DNA of 64,000 nucleotides, taken from contig NC_083338.1 in NCBI RefSeq assembly GCF_019175385.1, positions 95,501,777 through 95,565,776 of the forward strand. The letters run 5' to 3'. The notes below the pieces were generated by a model, which saw nothing but the letters and a program-made list of their open reading frames with translations, was not told the origin of the DNA and made no database searches. Shown here in pieces: positions 1 to 11,603 of this stretch (positions are counted from its first letter, which is position 1; every line of letters starts with the position of its first letter). The DNA comes from Lycium barbarum (lineage: Eukaryota > Streptophyta > Magnoliopsida > Solanales > Solanaceae). The position numbers and the translations under genes are program-made.

Positions 1-379
1 TACAAACCTTATTTTTAACAGCTTATATTTTCCTTTTAAAACGTTAGCCCTATTGCAAACCAATTTCTTAAAATCCAAATGCCACATTTATATCTTTAAC
101 TTTAATTAATTAACCTAAGTTTGATCGGATAACCGTAAGTTAACGGATTCTAAAGGATGCCTAACTCCTTCCCTTTAGGATAATATAGAGCCCTTACCTG
201 GAATCACATTGGTTAAGCAGACTATCAATTGAGGTTTAGTTTTAACTTTGCCTTAGTTAACCTCTAGGTGTCCTAATTCACCGTTAAATTAATTAGGTGA
301 CGACTCCTTAAAACAAAATAAATAAGAATCACCAATACGTTGTACTCCTAAATTAACCCGGTTAAAATGAGGTATGACA
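1..379 (+). mobile_element. Ogre-like LTR, 3' end only
   Basis: The stretch shares an ordered set of motifs with the LARD LTRs at 25,333 and 33,383 when those are read on the minus strand: GGATGCCTAA followed by CCTTCCCTTTA, then CCTAATTCACC, then AATTAGGTGACGACTC, and it ends in GGTATGACA where the LARD LTR ends in GGTATAACA. It is therefore the 3' part of a diverged LTR of the same broad family, in plus orientation. No primer-binding site of the TGGCGACTC type follows at 380, so it is a 3' LTR or a solo LTR cut by the window edge. Identity is clearly lower than between the two LARD LTRs. Confidence 0.6.
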
Positions 380-752
380 CCCCAAACTTTCGATTGGGAC
401 ATAAATTTATGAGTAAGAATTTATTAAAATTACAATAAATAGTCAATATGAATTCATAACTTTAAAAATATAATGATTTAGTGCTAAAAATTTAAAATGT
501 TGAACCCCTAGAATATTCCTAGATCGGCCTCTGCTTTCTTGTTCCGTCACGCATGGATTTATACCCATGTGATGTATTTTGCACAATAATAATGCACACT
601 ATATAGAGGTCTCTGTTTTTCTATTGTAGTCAGTTGGGTCCTAAATTTTTATTTAGGAATAAATTTATCCTGTATTTGATTATTTGTATTCAGTTAAAGC
701 CGGTATAAATTTTATGGAAAAATAACGGTACTATATTATCCTATACAGGATG
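380..752. other. AT-rich stretch, nothing recognised
   Basis: No ORF, RNA gene or clear repeat boundary is visible. The base composition is AT-rich like the rest of the left end. It lies between an Ogre-like LTR end and a TRIM-like LTR. Confidence 0.5.
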
Positions 753-884
753 TGTTGGAGTCCCACATCGGTGAGAAATGGTGTCCTTGGTCTCCTTATA
801 TGGTCATGAACAATGCTTTCATTATGAATTAGATTTTCAGGTTGAGTTAGACCAAATATTCATACTTATCATGGTATTAGGGCC
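753..884 (+). mobile_element. TRIM-like short LTR with adjacent primer-binding site
   Basis: The sequence begins TGTTGGAGTCCCACATCG and ends CATACTTATCA at 871, giving an LTR of about 119 bp with TG...CA ends. It is followed at once by TGGTATTAGGGCC (872-884), two changes away from the initiator-methionine tRNA primer-binding site TGGTATCAGAGCC. A short LTR plus this site is the layout of a terminal-repeat retrotransposon in miniature or a copia-like relic. A related LTR-like stretch lies at 8911-9027, but I cannot show that the two belong to one insertion. Confidence 0.6.
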
Positions 885-920
885 GCCAATCCTGGGCGTG
901 TAGTGGGTGTTAGAGCCTGT

Positions 921-2403
921 GGGAAGTTTGGTTGCCCTAAACTAATTGTTTTAGGAATTTGGACTCTAAGTTTTAATGAGAAAATGGCTAAATGAGCCCT
1001 TAATATTTGATCGAAATTCCAACTACACACCAAACATTTGCGGGGGTCCTATGAGGACCTCGTCATTTTAAAAGTGAAATAAATGACTCCCTAAATGCTG
1101 AGGTTGCAAAGAAAGTATATTCCACTCTTTTTGAGAGAGTGAAAGGCAAAAATATATTATTAAAACTTTATTTTTATAAGTAGTTTTTATTTAATATTAA
1201 TCTTGTGATTTTTTAAAAGTATTTTTTTTTTTTTCATTTTCTTTATCTTCGTTCTTCTTCTCTTCAACAGTCGCCGGATTAGTTAACGAAAAATACCATC
1301 GGCCATCACCAATTCTGCCGCATTTTCCTTCTTTTTCCGACAAGAATTTGGCCCACCTTCTTTCGGCCATAAATTCCATTTTTACCATCCTCACGCCACC
1401 ACCAACTTTGCCGCCGCCTCCATTTTTTTTAATGCCCAGTCACTTTTGAGAATGTTGAGCGAATTTAAACTCTACAATCTCTTATTTACCCGGAAAATAT
1501 TTCTCCACCAAATGCCAGTGCCTTTGACGATCCCAATTGCCAGTATTGAGTCAAATTTGAAATTTCTGGCGAGCTCGAGGTCGGAAATAATGGTGCTCCG
1601 GCCTCAAACTGAAAAAAGCGACATCTCCCAGAAAAAAATTTCTTCACCAAATCTAAGAATACAAAATGTCAACCCTCAAACCGAAAAATGTCTCTTGAAA
1701 ATCGTCACATCCAAAATCAGATCTACCCAAAGATGACAAAGAAACAAACTTTACCAACAAAGATCTCCAAATCTAAATGAAATTAAATTTCACAAAAACA
1801 AAAAATTGATTTCGAATCTTACTTATACATAAAGATTTGAACTGGGTAACAAAAGTCAATGAGAAATAAGTGGGGAAAATTAATTTATGAAGGTAAACTT
1901 GATTAATATATGCAGAAAGAAAAAGGCGAGAACTTGCTGCAGATGAAGACGAAGTAAATCCCTTTTAAATTGCAAAAATCTGATTTTTCTCCTTTCAATG
2001 TTTCTCTTTGGAGTGGTTAAGAAAATGAATATTGGAGGATTGGTTGCTCTAATAATGATAATCGGACCACTTTTTTGTTATGTGGTGTTGAATGGAAAAT
2101 AGGTTTTTTCATAAATGATAGATTTTTTGTTTTTGAAAGAAAATTAAATATACAGGTGGTCGGCGAGTGTACTTCACTCTCCAACACATAGTTGGGATTG
2201 ACATTTTAAGGGCGTATGTATTTCATTTTAAAATGGTCCAAGGTAATAGGAAAATGTATGTGGTTGATAATCTGGTCATATTATGGGGTGTGGGAGGTAA
2301 GCATTTGGCCATTTTCTCAGTTTTAATTATTAGGTGGCAGGATTTTTTTAGAATTAGTGCTAATTAAGTGGAGACAAGTTAACTGATCGTCAAACAAACC
2401 CTC
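921..2403. mobile_element. Probable MULE-like element with about 235-bp inverted ends
   Basis: The left part (921-1150) matches the right part (2165-2403) in inverted orientation. Paired landmarks in order are GTTTGGTTG at 926 with CAAACAAAC at 2391, GAGAAAATGGC at 979 with GCCATTTTCTC at about 2308, CATTTTAAAAGTGAAAT at 1064 with ATTTCATTTTAAAATG at 2220, and GAGAGAGTGAA near 1134 with TTCACTCTC at 2173. Long inverted ends around about 1 kb of unrelated DNA fit a Mutator-like or Pack-MULE element. I see no transposase, and a 9-bp target duplication is not evident, so it is old. The interior (1150-2165) has a T-rich tract at 1219 and one 96-codon ORF (1446-1736) with no family I recognise. 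Confidence 0.5.
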
Positions 2404-4426
2404 AAATTAAAAAAAAAATAAATCGTCCAACAATTTTTTTAAAAAAAATTATAACTATTCCAAGCTTTCATACAACGCCCAAGTTTTAAAAAATACACTT
2501 TTGATTCGAAATAAGAAATAATAAACTAAACCAAAATAAAAATTTAAAAATATATCTTTTACCTTATAAAAACAAAGAAATATAAATTATATTCCCTTAT
2601 TTCAATTCTGTGACGACTCATTTGGTGGTTTAGCACTTTTAGGCCTAATATTCCTAAAACACCCTTTTCGTGGTCTAATTTTGGTGTCTATAGCTTGCGA
2701 TAACGGGTGATTCGGTTATTTAATTGACGAGTAAATTTTAGAATATATGTATTTAATGTGTGTGAATAGTTTATTCATAGAAATAATATTTGCACACATA
2801 TAAGGTGTAAGTGGGTAAATATGGTATTTGACGGAATGGATAATTGGTTATATGTTCAATATTAATGAGAGATTAATTACCTATAAGTAGCTTGTGGTTG
2901 ATGATTAAGGTGGACATCATGACCCTCTGCGTGGCAGCAACTAGTGAGTAAGTAAATAAAGTGGCTAAATGTGCAATTGGATAAATATTGAATTAATGAA
3001 AGATATGGAGCTAATTAGTGATTATGTGGGACATGAAGATAAAAGGACGCATGGTATTTGTAAATAAACAAATTGGTGACAATTATGTTAAGAAAAGCTA
3101 TGACAACTAATGTGTCAAATTATGGCTTAAGGTGGGGTGTGGATCCCACGGCCCACTAAAGAAATAATGAATAGAACATTAATCATCTCATTTTGATTTT
3201 CATCAAAATTATCTCATTTTATTGCCATTAAATAAAGAAAAATATCTTTAGAGGGAGACAAGTCTATTAGTCAAGGAATAAAGTGACAAGTGCCATGTTT
3301 AACATGACTACGTGTAAAGTGACTCATTAATGTCATTAATTATGGGTCAGTTGCTAGAACATTTGGATGAGCACATAGTGTAGACAAATAGAGTAATAAA
3401 TTGTAGAAGGACCCTTTTCTTTTTAAAAAGGCGGGAGGCCCACGGTCAAACATTCCTTTTAGGAATCCAATGTATTATCTCATCAAAATGAGCTATATCC
3501 ATAAAGGATTATGGAGAGCAGCAGCGTGTACATACGTTGCAATCAATATGAATTTCCATTTCTGGAAACAACACGACCTCCCTAAGGAGAAAGCAAAGTG
3601 TAATATTTATCGAGGACTTTTTAATCCCGATTTTAATAAGTACACGATTTGCTTGTAAATTATAATTAGTGTAGAAATATTACTGGAGATTAAGGATTAA
3701 TTAATCATGATTAAATTATTAAGTGAGATTCATAATTAATTAAGCTAATTGGAGTGCTAAATGGACCCCACCACAACATGACCAAATCTGATTGGTCCAT
3801 GCCATAGTGGGACGTGTAGAATTAGTGGGCTACATATATATATATATATATATATCATTTGAAGACTAATGATGTAAGTGAATGAGTGGACATTGTCCAC
3901 CTGGGAACCAAGAGACATTCATCATTGAACCTTATTAATATTCCATGTAAAGTTACATATGGAAAGAAGTATTAAATATATAGCATCAAACCATTTCATT
4001 TCCACAGAATTCCAAGATACACAACTTTGGAGACTCTTCTAGAAAGTAATAATTATAAAGTGGGGGAAGCAACATACAACCCCATTAGCTATTGTACATT
4101 TCTAATTTTTGGAGGGGCATTAACGTGCTTCCATTTACATAGCAAGAACACAACTTTGAGTTTCTATATTAGCAACATGGTCTGCAAATCTAAGGGTGCT
4201 TCACGTGTGCAAGGAGGCAGCAACATAAGGAAATTGAATTAAGGAAGAAGAATCGGTGTAATTGGTGCAAGTGATTATAGGATCTGTCCTAATTAAATTA
4301 AGACTTGTCCGTTCGGAAGTATTTCAGAAGGAAAAAGCTTTGGCGTGGAAGTTCGTGACACCTGTTCAGCATTGAGGTAGGTTACGACTTACTTTATGTC
4401 TAGACTCCGGTTAGCAAAACGTATGT

Positions 4427-4480
4427 AGATAGTAGTGATTGACGGAAAAAGCAAGATAGTAGTGATTGACGGAAAAAGCA
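4427..4480. repeat. 27-bp tandem duplication
   Basis: Two adjacent copies of a 27-bp unit beginning AGATAGTAGTGATTGACGG lie inside the solo LTR, at 4427-4453 and 4454-4480, with no visible mismatch. Confidence 0.85.
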
Positions 4481-5010
4481 AGGTCTTCAAGCATGGTGTG
4501 GAGGTAAATTCCATCTAGGTTGATATTGTCAGCTGTTACGTGGGCTTGTCGCCATTATTGTGATACTATTATGTGGGCTCGTCGCCATTATTGCGATATT
4601 GTTATGTGAGCTTGTCACTGTATTGTGATTTCATATACTTGATATAATTTTCTCTCTCTTGTTATCTCACTGGTCATATGGAAGAGGAAGGTTATTACTG
4701 AGAAATTGAATATTGAATTGCACTTCCTAGTATGAATCTATGGAACCTATGACTGCGGTGATTATTGAGGTTGATTTCATGCGAGGCATGCATCCCATAT
4801 TCTATGTGCTATTTGATGTAATTATCACCTAGTTGTATCTTTATCACATACTAGCTCACTCACCTTATGAAAGGGAAGGGTAATATTGATTATTGAGCCA
4901 TGGACAATAATATGACTTGTACTTGTTTATTGCATATTGATGATATAGTTGAGACTGATATCATGCATGACATGCTTCCATATTACTTTTATGTTGTCCT
5001 AATGATGAGG

Positions 5011-5202
5011 AGAGTGATTGAGAGACTCCAAGGTCTTGCCGGAGATTGAGAGTGACAGAGAGACTCCGAGGTCTTTGCCGGAGATTGAGAGTGACAGAGA
5101 GACTCCGAGGTCTTTGCCGGAGATTGAATATGATTGAGAGACTCCGAGGTTTTGCCGGAGATTGAGAGTAATTGATAGCCTCCGAGGTTGCTGCCAGAGA
5201 GC
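5011..5202. repeat. Minisatellite, about five copies of a 39-bp unit
   Basis: Each unit contains AGAGACTCCGAGGT, then TTTGCCGGAGATTG. Unit starts, taken at AGAGACTCC or its equivalent, fall at 5021, 5059, 5098, 5137 and about 5175, so spacing is 38-39 bp. The third and fourth copies are most alike and the last is the most diverged. Within each unit CTCCG and CGGAG can pair as a short stem. Confidence 0.85.
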
Positions 5203-6038
5203 ACGAGTGGTACATGGACTTCGCGGGTCCCCCATGGGTCATGACTATGAGGCATTGCCATAGCATGTGTGTACGAGAGTGGAGCGTGAGAGGTGACTAC
5301 TGCATTGCATAACATTTACATAGCACGACATTGCATTGCATAGCACTCCATTTGAATTGCCATTCATGTCATTGCATGGCACATTCTCTGATTGATTCTT
5401 GACTTGTGAATTATTGAGTTGTTGTTGTGAGTATTTATTTTAGAGGCTTGATGGACTCGAGGTTTATAGATTTATTCCTAGGCTTATAACCTGAGATATT
5501 GAAATCCCTGTGACTATCGTTACTGCAAAACTTTCATATGTGCTACAATTATGACTGTGTTTGATTGCTTATCTGCTTACCTGTTAGTTGCTTCTTGTTT
5601 ATATGCGTGAACTAACCATTGTCGGCCTATGATACCTACGAGCCTTGTGTTGTGCTCATACTACTCTTGCTACACTCCTTGTGGAGTGTAGAGTTATTTT
5701 CAGGTGATGTTTGGAGTCTCACGACCGTTTCGAGGCATTCGTCAAAGGCGTTTGGGTGAGCTATTTGAGATCTTGCAACCCAGAGTCTCTCCTTAGATTT
5801 CTGTTGTTCTCTATCCTTAAACAGAAGTCGTATCCAGTTTGAGTCTGTTATCTACTTCAAATTGTAAACTTCTTAGAAGCTCTTGTATGAGTCTAGACCA
5901 GGTTTTGGAAATTTCTTATAATAAAAGTATTTATTCCGCATGTTGTATTCAAATTAAGGTAGTTACTGAAGGGTTCGCCCACTAGGGAGGGTTAGTGTGG
6001 GTGCCCGCATGATCCATGATTTGGGTCGTGACAAATTC

Positions 6039-7530
6039 ATTCCCACGTTTTTTCCTCCTACATTTGAAATATACTCCATTGACAGACATTGTTAGAGCTG
6101 TGAGTTTCAAGCTTGAAAAAAGGAATCTTCGAAAGAGTGATTTATTTCAAGAGGGTGTTGTTGGATTTTGTTGGGGATTTTTTTGACGTGTTTAAATCTC
6201 AAATTTTAAAGAGTTTCGAGAAGATTTAAGGTGATTTTGGATTAAATTTCAGATTTGAGCTTGAGGATAGCCATTGTTGAAGCTTGGCTTCAAACTTGAA
6301 AAATTAATTTTATGAAAGAGTGGCTTATTTCAAGTGGGTGTAATTGAATTTTGTTTGGTATGTTGTGAGGTGGCTTATTTCAAGTGGGTGTAATTGATTT
6401 TTTTTTGGTATCTTGTGAGGAATCTAATCTCAAAATTAAGGGAATTTGGAGAAGATTAAAGGTGGTTTTCCATAAAATTTCATATTTGAGCTTCAGGTAA
6501 AAGATGAACATTTCAGATTTGAGCTTGAAGTTGAAGATGAACACTTCGGATTTATAACTAAACTATAGACGAGACAACATCTATGCATAGACCATTGAAC
6601 TACTATTAGCAGAAGACATTCATTAAAAGCAAAATAAAAGGGTAACGTTTATGCGTAGACTAACAATAGAAATACATTCATTGTTGATTATGCCTTCATG
6701 AATGTCTTGTACGCTTAGTCTGCTTCATGTCTTTACCACAAAGAGGCCATTACTCATCAAATCCTAGCAATACCTTTTGGCCTTCTCAAGAATTAAACTA
6801 GTAAAATGAGGTGCTTTGGGACAGGAGAATGGAGTCCTCAAAAGAACTATGTTACCACACTTACATATTCTGCTAATAAGCCAGCTACATGTTATTAGAA
6901 TCTATAGCCTAAACTTGCTTTTGCAATCAAAAAAGATTTTTTTTAATAATAAGTGAACTAAGTTTAGATTATAAAACTTATATTTGTAACTAAACAATAT
7001 ATTATCACCATGAAATTAGTGAAACAACACTATAATAATATAAAATAATGATAATAAATGAGTAATGTTAATAATGTGTTGAAGATAAAGTTATGATGAT
7101 CATAGCTATATGTAATCACTTGGAATTGGTGACATAACTATATGTGAACATCACATATTTTTTTTAGCCATGTTTCAAATGGTTACTATACTACATATGA
7201 TCTATATTGAAATTGATGACATAATTGCACGTGATCAATGTGGAATGTTCTTGTCTTTATTGCAATAGGTAACATAATTATGCAACCAACTTGTAATGTT
7301 TAGATTAATAGCGAACGACTTGTATTATTTCATTGATAGTAGTATTTATATCAATATTGATGTTATCATTTTGTTAATATTCATTTAAATGCCAACAACG
7401 ATACAATTCAAGAATTAATTCATCAATTTTCAAGGTAATTTCATCTAAAACGTAGGTTGCTTATAAAAATCGTAGTCGCTTCTTAGTGGCTAAAATGTGA
7501 CCATTTTCAGTTCTCACTTTTATATGTATA
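6039..7530. other. Non-coding repeat-rich stretch with a 50-bp tandem duplication
   Basis: No coding region is visible. At 6320-6369 and 6370-6419 a 50-bp unit beginning GTGGCTTATTTCAAGTGGG is tandemly duplicated. The phrases ATTTCAGATTTGAGCTTGA and variants recur at 6249, about 6479 and 6512, indicating older internal duplication. From 6900 to 7450 the sequence is plain AT-rich DNA. Confidence 0.55.
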
Positions 7531-7902
7531 GCCAATGCAGAAACTTAGTAGAAACTATAGGATGCTAATAAGCCTATTTTAGACCTGATAAAGATTTTGC
7601 TAGACTATTTCTAGCAGTGTCGTCTTCTTCCTTTTGGATGAACAACTGTTGTAATTGATCTGAAACCATGTCAAATCTTAACTAAACTGCTTCAAATTTC
7701 AGATATGAACTCCCCTCTACATTCCTGTTCTTTTGAGATATGACCTACGTGAAATAGAGCTCGATTGTGGTAATCTAAAATTTCAACAATCATCTTCTTC
7801 AACCTTGAGAGTTGCTATAAAGTCGATCAAAAATCATGTGAAATCTCAACGCAATTGCTTCAAATTTCATATATGAATTCTCGTCGATGTTCCCTTTTTT
7901 TT
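7531..7902 (+). repeat. 372-bp direct repeat, copy 1
   Basis: This runs from GCCAATGCAG to GATGTTCCC plus a T tract and recurs at 8089-8460 with scattered substitutions and small indels. No coding potential is evident. An inverted copy of its first third lies between the two (7961-8085). Confidence 0.85.
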
Positions 7903-7960
7903 AGGCATTGGCAGCTGCTACATTTCATATAACAACTGTTGTATATATGCATTATATATA

Positions 7961-8085
7961 TAAGATTTGACATGATTTCAGATCAAATTACAGCAGTTGT
8001 TCATCCAAAGAAAGAAGACAACTCTGCCAGAAATAGTCTAGCATAATCTTTATTCAAGTTTAAAATAGGTTTATTAGCATCCTAT
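7961..8085 (-). repeat. Inverted copy of the repeat head, forming a hairpin with copy 2
   Basis: Read on the minus strand, this segment matches the first ~140 bases of both direct repeats, for example TAAGATTTGACATG at 7961 against CATGTCAAATCTTA near 8227. It abuts copy 2 with only a few bases between, so 7961-8231 can fold into a nearly continuous hairpin with arms of about 125 bp. An AT-rich TATATATATAAG motif (7955) sits just before the left arm. Confidence 0.8.
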
Positions 8086-8088
8086 GTA

Positions 8089-8460
8089 GCCAATGCAGAA
8101 GTTTAGTAGAAACTATAAAATGCTAATAAACCAATTTTAGGCCTGAATAAAGATTCTGCTCGACTATTTCTGGCATTGTCGTCTTCTTCCTTTTGGACGA
8201 ACAACTGCTGTAATTTGATCTGAAACCATGTCAAATCTTAACCAAATTGCTTCAAATTTCAGATATGAGCTCCTCTCCACGTTATGGTTCTTTGAGATAT
8301 CACCTACGTGAAATAGAGCTTGATTGCGGTAATCCAAAATTTCAACAATCATCTTCTTCAATCTTGAGAGTTGTTATAAAATTGATCCAAAATCATGTCA
8401 AATCTCAATGAAATTGCTTCAAATTTTAGATATGAATTCTTCTCGATGTTCCTTTTTTTT
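8089..8460 (+). repeat. 372-bp direct repeat, copy 2
   Basis: This is the second copy of the repeat at 7531-7902. It starts GCCAATGCAG and ends GATGTTCC plus a T run. By eye the two copies differ by about one base in ten. Confidence 0.85.
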
Positions 8461-8910
8461 TTAAAAAAAAAAAAATATCACTCACTCAAAACGAAGCTCA
8501 TTTGTGGTAACCCACATTTTTGAGTTAGAGCTTCGAAGCTTTGTTAATGGCTGTCAATGGCTTCCAGCACCTTCTTCACGTTTTTCAGTAACCAAAATGT
8601 ATATATACTTCAACTTTAGCTTTCAACGACAATTACACACATAGAAGATGAAGGAATGGAGAATTTGAGAGTAAAAGAATGATTGTCAGAGAAGAAGAAC
8701 ATGAAAGAAGAAAGAGATAAAGAAAGAGAAAGAGCAAGGGGATTTTTCGAAAAGTTTAAAATTTAACCCCAAATTTTTTAAAAATACAAAGAGGCCCTAT
8801 GTGTTCGCTAATCCCTTCATTAGTAATTTCCGGAGCAAAAATAAATGAAAAAGAAAATAAGGGCCTTGCCACTTAGAATTTTTTTTTATTTGGGCCCTGC
8901 CACCTTATTC
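8461..8910. other. Non-coding, purine-rich in part
   Basis: There is an A tract at 8463-8474, then ordinary AT-rich DNA, then a purine-rich run (about 8645-8750) made of GAAGAAGA and AAAGAGA words. No ORF or RNA gene is recognised. Confidence 0.5.
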
Positions 8911-9027
8911 TCCCTAGAGTCTCACATCAGTGGAAAATGTTGTCTTTGATCTCCTTATATGGTTCTGGGCAATCCTCTCTGATGAGCTAGCTTTTGAGGT
9001 TGAGCTAGACTTAAATCCATTCTTATC
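8911..9027 (+). mobile_element. TRIM-like LTR fragment
   Basis: The order of motifs matches the LTR at 753-871: GAGTCTCACATCAGTGG, then TCTCCTTATATGG, then GAGGTTGAGCTAGAC, then ATTCTTATC. The primer-binding site seen after the first copy is not preserved here (GGATGGGTCATTTG follows). It is a relic or a 3' LTR. Confidence 0.5.
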
Positions 9028-9555
9028 GGATGGGTCATTTGCACTTTTGGCCGTATTTTGTGTTGGTCTTTAGTTTTTTCCCCTCAAGACAAACAACTTT
9101 CTTGCGGGGCATAAGTTTATGTTTTCGCAACATAATATCCCACAAGTTATGCCCCACCCCCTTTATAAACTTAGCCCCGCTATGCACGGAAGGACAAAAA
9201 GTAAAGACCAATCCATTTCAAGGGTAAACGTTAAAAATCAGCCAAGTTGAAGGGAAACCGTGCAATATCTTCTGTTAGGATGCGGGATTATAATTTCAGG
9301 ATTAAAATATCGGGATATCCTTATTGCGAGCCAAGTGACCCTTTTAATTGTGGATGTGAACATAGCAGGAAATTATCTTCTAATCATTTATTTCTATCCA
9401 TCACCATCACGAGGTAGGGAAAATTGGCCTTTTGTGCACCTTCAACGTAGAATTTTATGGCTCTGATTAATTAGATTCTAAAGTATGTGAGCAAAACTTA
9501 TAAAGGAAGGCGAGCTTGCTTTTTATTTCCGTGTTTGATCTTACCTGTTTGTGTA
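9028..9555. other. Unassigned stretch, possible decayed MITE
   Basis: GGTCTTTAG near 9065 and TAAAGACC at 9202 are in opposite orientation and may be parts of the arms of a decayed inverted-repeat element, but I cannot fix its ends. The short ORFs here do not look like genes. Confidence 0.3.
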
Positions 9556-10898
9556 CAAAGGTGGATCTAGGATTTGAAGGTGGCGGGTGCCACAATTTTC
9601 TTCAATGTACATCTTGTTAGGAACGTGTATTTAGGTCGGGTCCATCTCTTTTTAGTTTATTCGCATCAACTTAATAGGCCTTGTTTTATTTGCAACTATG
9701 AAAATTACATCTCAAAGATCAAGAAATGAACATAATTAGCATCTTAAACAAGGAATCACACCCATTAACGACCATTAGCAACAAGGTAAAATTAACATTT
9801 TCACCAAAAGACTTGCATCTTTTATGTATATTAAAAAATGAACCTGCACAAGTAAAATAACATCTTCAATAAGGGAATTATGCCAATCAAAATAAGAAAA
9901 ATAATAGAAAAACTCTTCAATAGGTAATTACACCCCATAAGTAAATGTAGAATTAGATAAACTACAAGTTTTCAAAAATAAATCATAAATTCCATGTTTT
10001 TTCTAAGCAATGCTTATGAAATTTCCATAACTATTTAAGTAGTAAAATAATTTAAAATTGAATCACAAATTCTTCTTTTTATAGGACCAAAAATTCTTTC
10101 GCAAAATAATCCATCTTTTTCCGGTTATTAGTTTTGTAATGAAAAGTATAAGGTTTTGTTACCTCTCCAACTATCTATTTAAAAATTATAGAATAGCACA
10201 AATTTTTATAATACACTCCATCCGTCTATTTTTATTTGTCCACTATACTAAAAGTATATATCCACTTTTACTTGTAAGTTGTATAGTTTGAAAGACCAAG
10301 ACATAATTTACCATTTTAATTATACCTATTTTACCCTTATTATTAAATACTCAATTCATTTCTCATTTTATTTATTACTTATTAAGAGTGTCCCAAGTCA
10401 AATATAGACAAGTAAACATGGACGGAGGGAGTAATAAACAAAAGAAATTATAAAAAAAAAATTAATTTTGATCTCAATTGAAAGTTTCCATTGAGACCCA
10501 AGTTTTTCGATTTAAATACTCACAGATTTGAGATTAAGAGAAATGCTTAGTTTAAGGGATTTTAAAATTTCTATTTGTGTGTTCTCGCTAGAGATCACAG
10601 ATAAAATAATAGAATAAAGGAAAGGCAATATAAATAATAAAAAGAATAAAATTGGGAGGGTCGAAAAGAGAATTACTGGTAAAAAGGAACTAAAAAGCAC
10701 AAAAAAAAAAACGGGAGTCAGAAAATGCTAAATATAGATTTAAATTCGTGTCTACTAGCTATGACACCTATTTGCGACTAGGGGTGGCAGGATCAAATAT
10801 TTAACCTAGTTTAAACACATTGCAATATTGACATATAAAAAATTTATCAAGCTAGGGAGTGCGATACCAACCCACTCTAAAGGGTGGATCCGCCCCTG
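9556..10898. mobile_element. Non-autonomous hAT-type element with exact 8-bp target duplication
   Basis: The left end begins CAAAGGTGGATCTAGGA and the right end, read inverted, begins CAGGGGCGGATCCACCC, so the termini are imperfect inverted repeats of the CARRGGYGGATC type seen on hAT MITEs. The element is flanked by identical 8-bp direct repeats TTTGTGTA at 9548-9555 and 10,899-10,906, the duplication length of hAT transposases. It is 1343 bp and has no transposase, so it would have to be moved by an autonomous relative. About 218 bp of it is a later Stowaway insertion, leaving about 1.12 kb of original element. Confidence 0.85.
10214..10431. mobile_element. Stowaway-type MITE (Tc1/mariner)
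   Basis: Termini are CACTCCATCCGTCTATTTTT on the left and, inverted, CTCCCTCCGTCCATGTTTAC on the right, matching the conserved Stowaway end CTCCCTCCGT. A TA dinucleotide lies on each side (10,212-10,213 and 10,432-10,433). The size of about 218 bp is typical. It is nested inside the hAT element and so is younger than it. Confidence 0.88.
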
Positions 10899-11006
10899 TT
10901 TGTGTATGCCATCAGAAAAAAGGAGATCAGTTTTTTTTTTTTGTAACAGGAGCATTTCTTTAATAAGACTCCAGTCTTTCAATAAGATTATATCTACTTT
11001 TAAATT

Positions 11007-11600
11007 TGTATACGGGTAAAACCGAGGACATGGATATCCTCGATTTTCCGACATTCAAGTTATGTTCGGTTGGGTCAAACCGACCTTATCAGACCCCGGG
11101 TTGCAAGCTCGAATCGGGACAAGACACAGAGACAAGATGAAGAAGCGGTTGATCACTATAATAAGGAAACCGAAATATCCGCCACCAACAGGATATTTCG
11201 GCACCGATCTCGCTGACAGTTATGAAGGGATTCTGTTCCTTATTTAGAGTTGTACTAGAGTTAGGACTCCTCTACTATATAAAGAGGAGGCCCTCATTCA
11301 TTTTAGTTCAGTTTTTTTCACTAGGATAACACGCACACCTATGTATTGAGCAGGCAATATAATTATCAAGATTCATTCATCTTTCTAAGATCTTTCACCA
11401 TTATTTACTGTTCAACATTCGGTCATCGGGGATTGACCTCGGTTCATAGTGCCTGAGGTCGATCAGCTCCCATCGCGGTCAGATCCAAATATTTCATCTT
11501 ACATCTTTGTTTGTCACACAATCCAATGTCGTGTTAAATTAAACTAAATATCCTTAGTACCGCATATAAATTCAATTGTTATCCATTTTAAGGGTAAACA
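11007..11600 (+). repeat. 5' LTR of the Tat element, 594 bp
   Basis: Starts TGTATACGGGTAAAACC and ends GGGTAAACA directly before the primer-binding site. It aligns along its whole length with 41,664-42,255, with roughly 5-7% differences by eye. It contains a TATA box at 11,276. Confidence 0.9.
11276..11283 (+). promoter_or_regulatory. TATA box of the Tat 5' LTR
   Basis: TATATAAA stands in the context CTCTAC-TATATAAA-GAGGAGG about 320 bp from the LTR end, so the transcript would start near 11,305-11,315. The same box is kept in the 3' LTR at 41,933-41,940. Confidence 0.7.
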
Positions 11601-11603
11601 GTT

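Larger units (their letters stand above)
2609..6033 (+). mobile_element. Solo LTR of a gypsy retrotransposon, 3425 bp
   Basis: The element starts TGTGACGACTC and ends GGGTCGTGACA, which are imperfect inverted termini of the LTR type. It is flanked by identical 5-bp direct repeats AATTC at 2604-2608 and 6034-6038, the target duplication expected of an LTR retrotransposon. There is no primer-binding site, coding region or second LTR, so it is a solo LTR left by LTR-LTR recombination. The tail (GTGCCCGCATGATCCATGA then TTTGGGTCGTGACA) resembles Tekay-type LTRs of Solanaceae, but the body does not match the Tekay LTRs at 51,784. It carries an AT microsatellite at 3834-3855, a 27-bp duplication at 4427 and a 39-bp minisatellite at 5011. 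Confidence 0.88.

Noticed and set aside
4961..5315. Three overlapping minus-strand ORFs with SLSVTLNLRQ-type repeats
   Set aside because: They are translations of the 39-bp minisatellite in the solo LTR. A 39-bp unit keeps any frame open, so this is not evidence of a protein.
11062..11247. 61-codon ORF in the Tat LTR (and 41,701-41,904)
   Set aside because: It lies inside the LTR promoter region upstream of the TATA box and is not a known gene.
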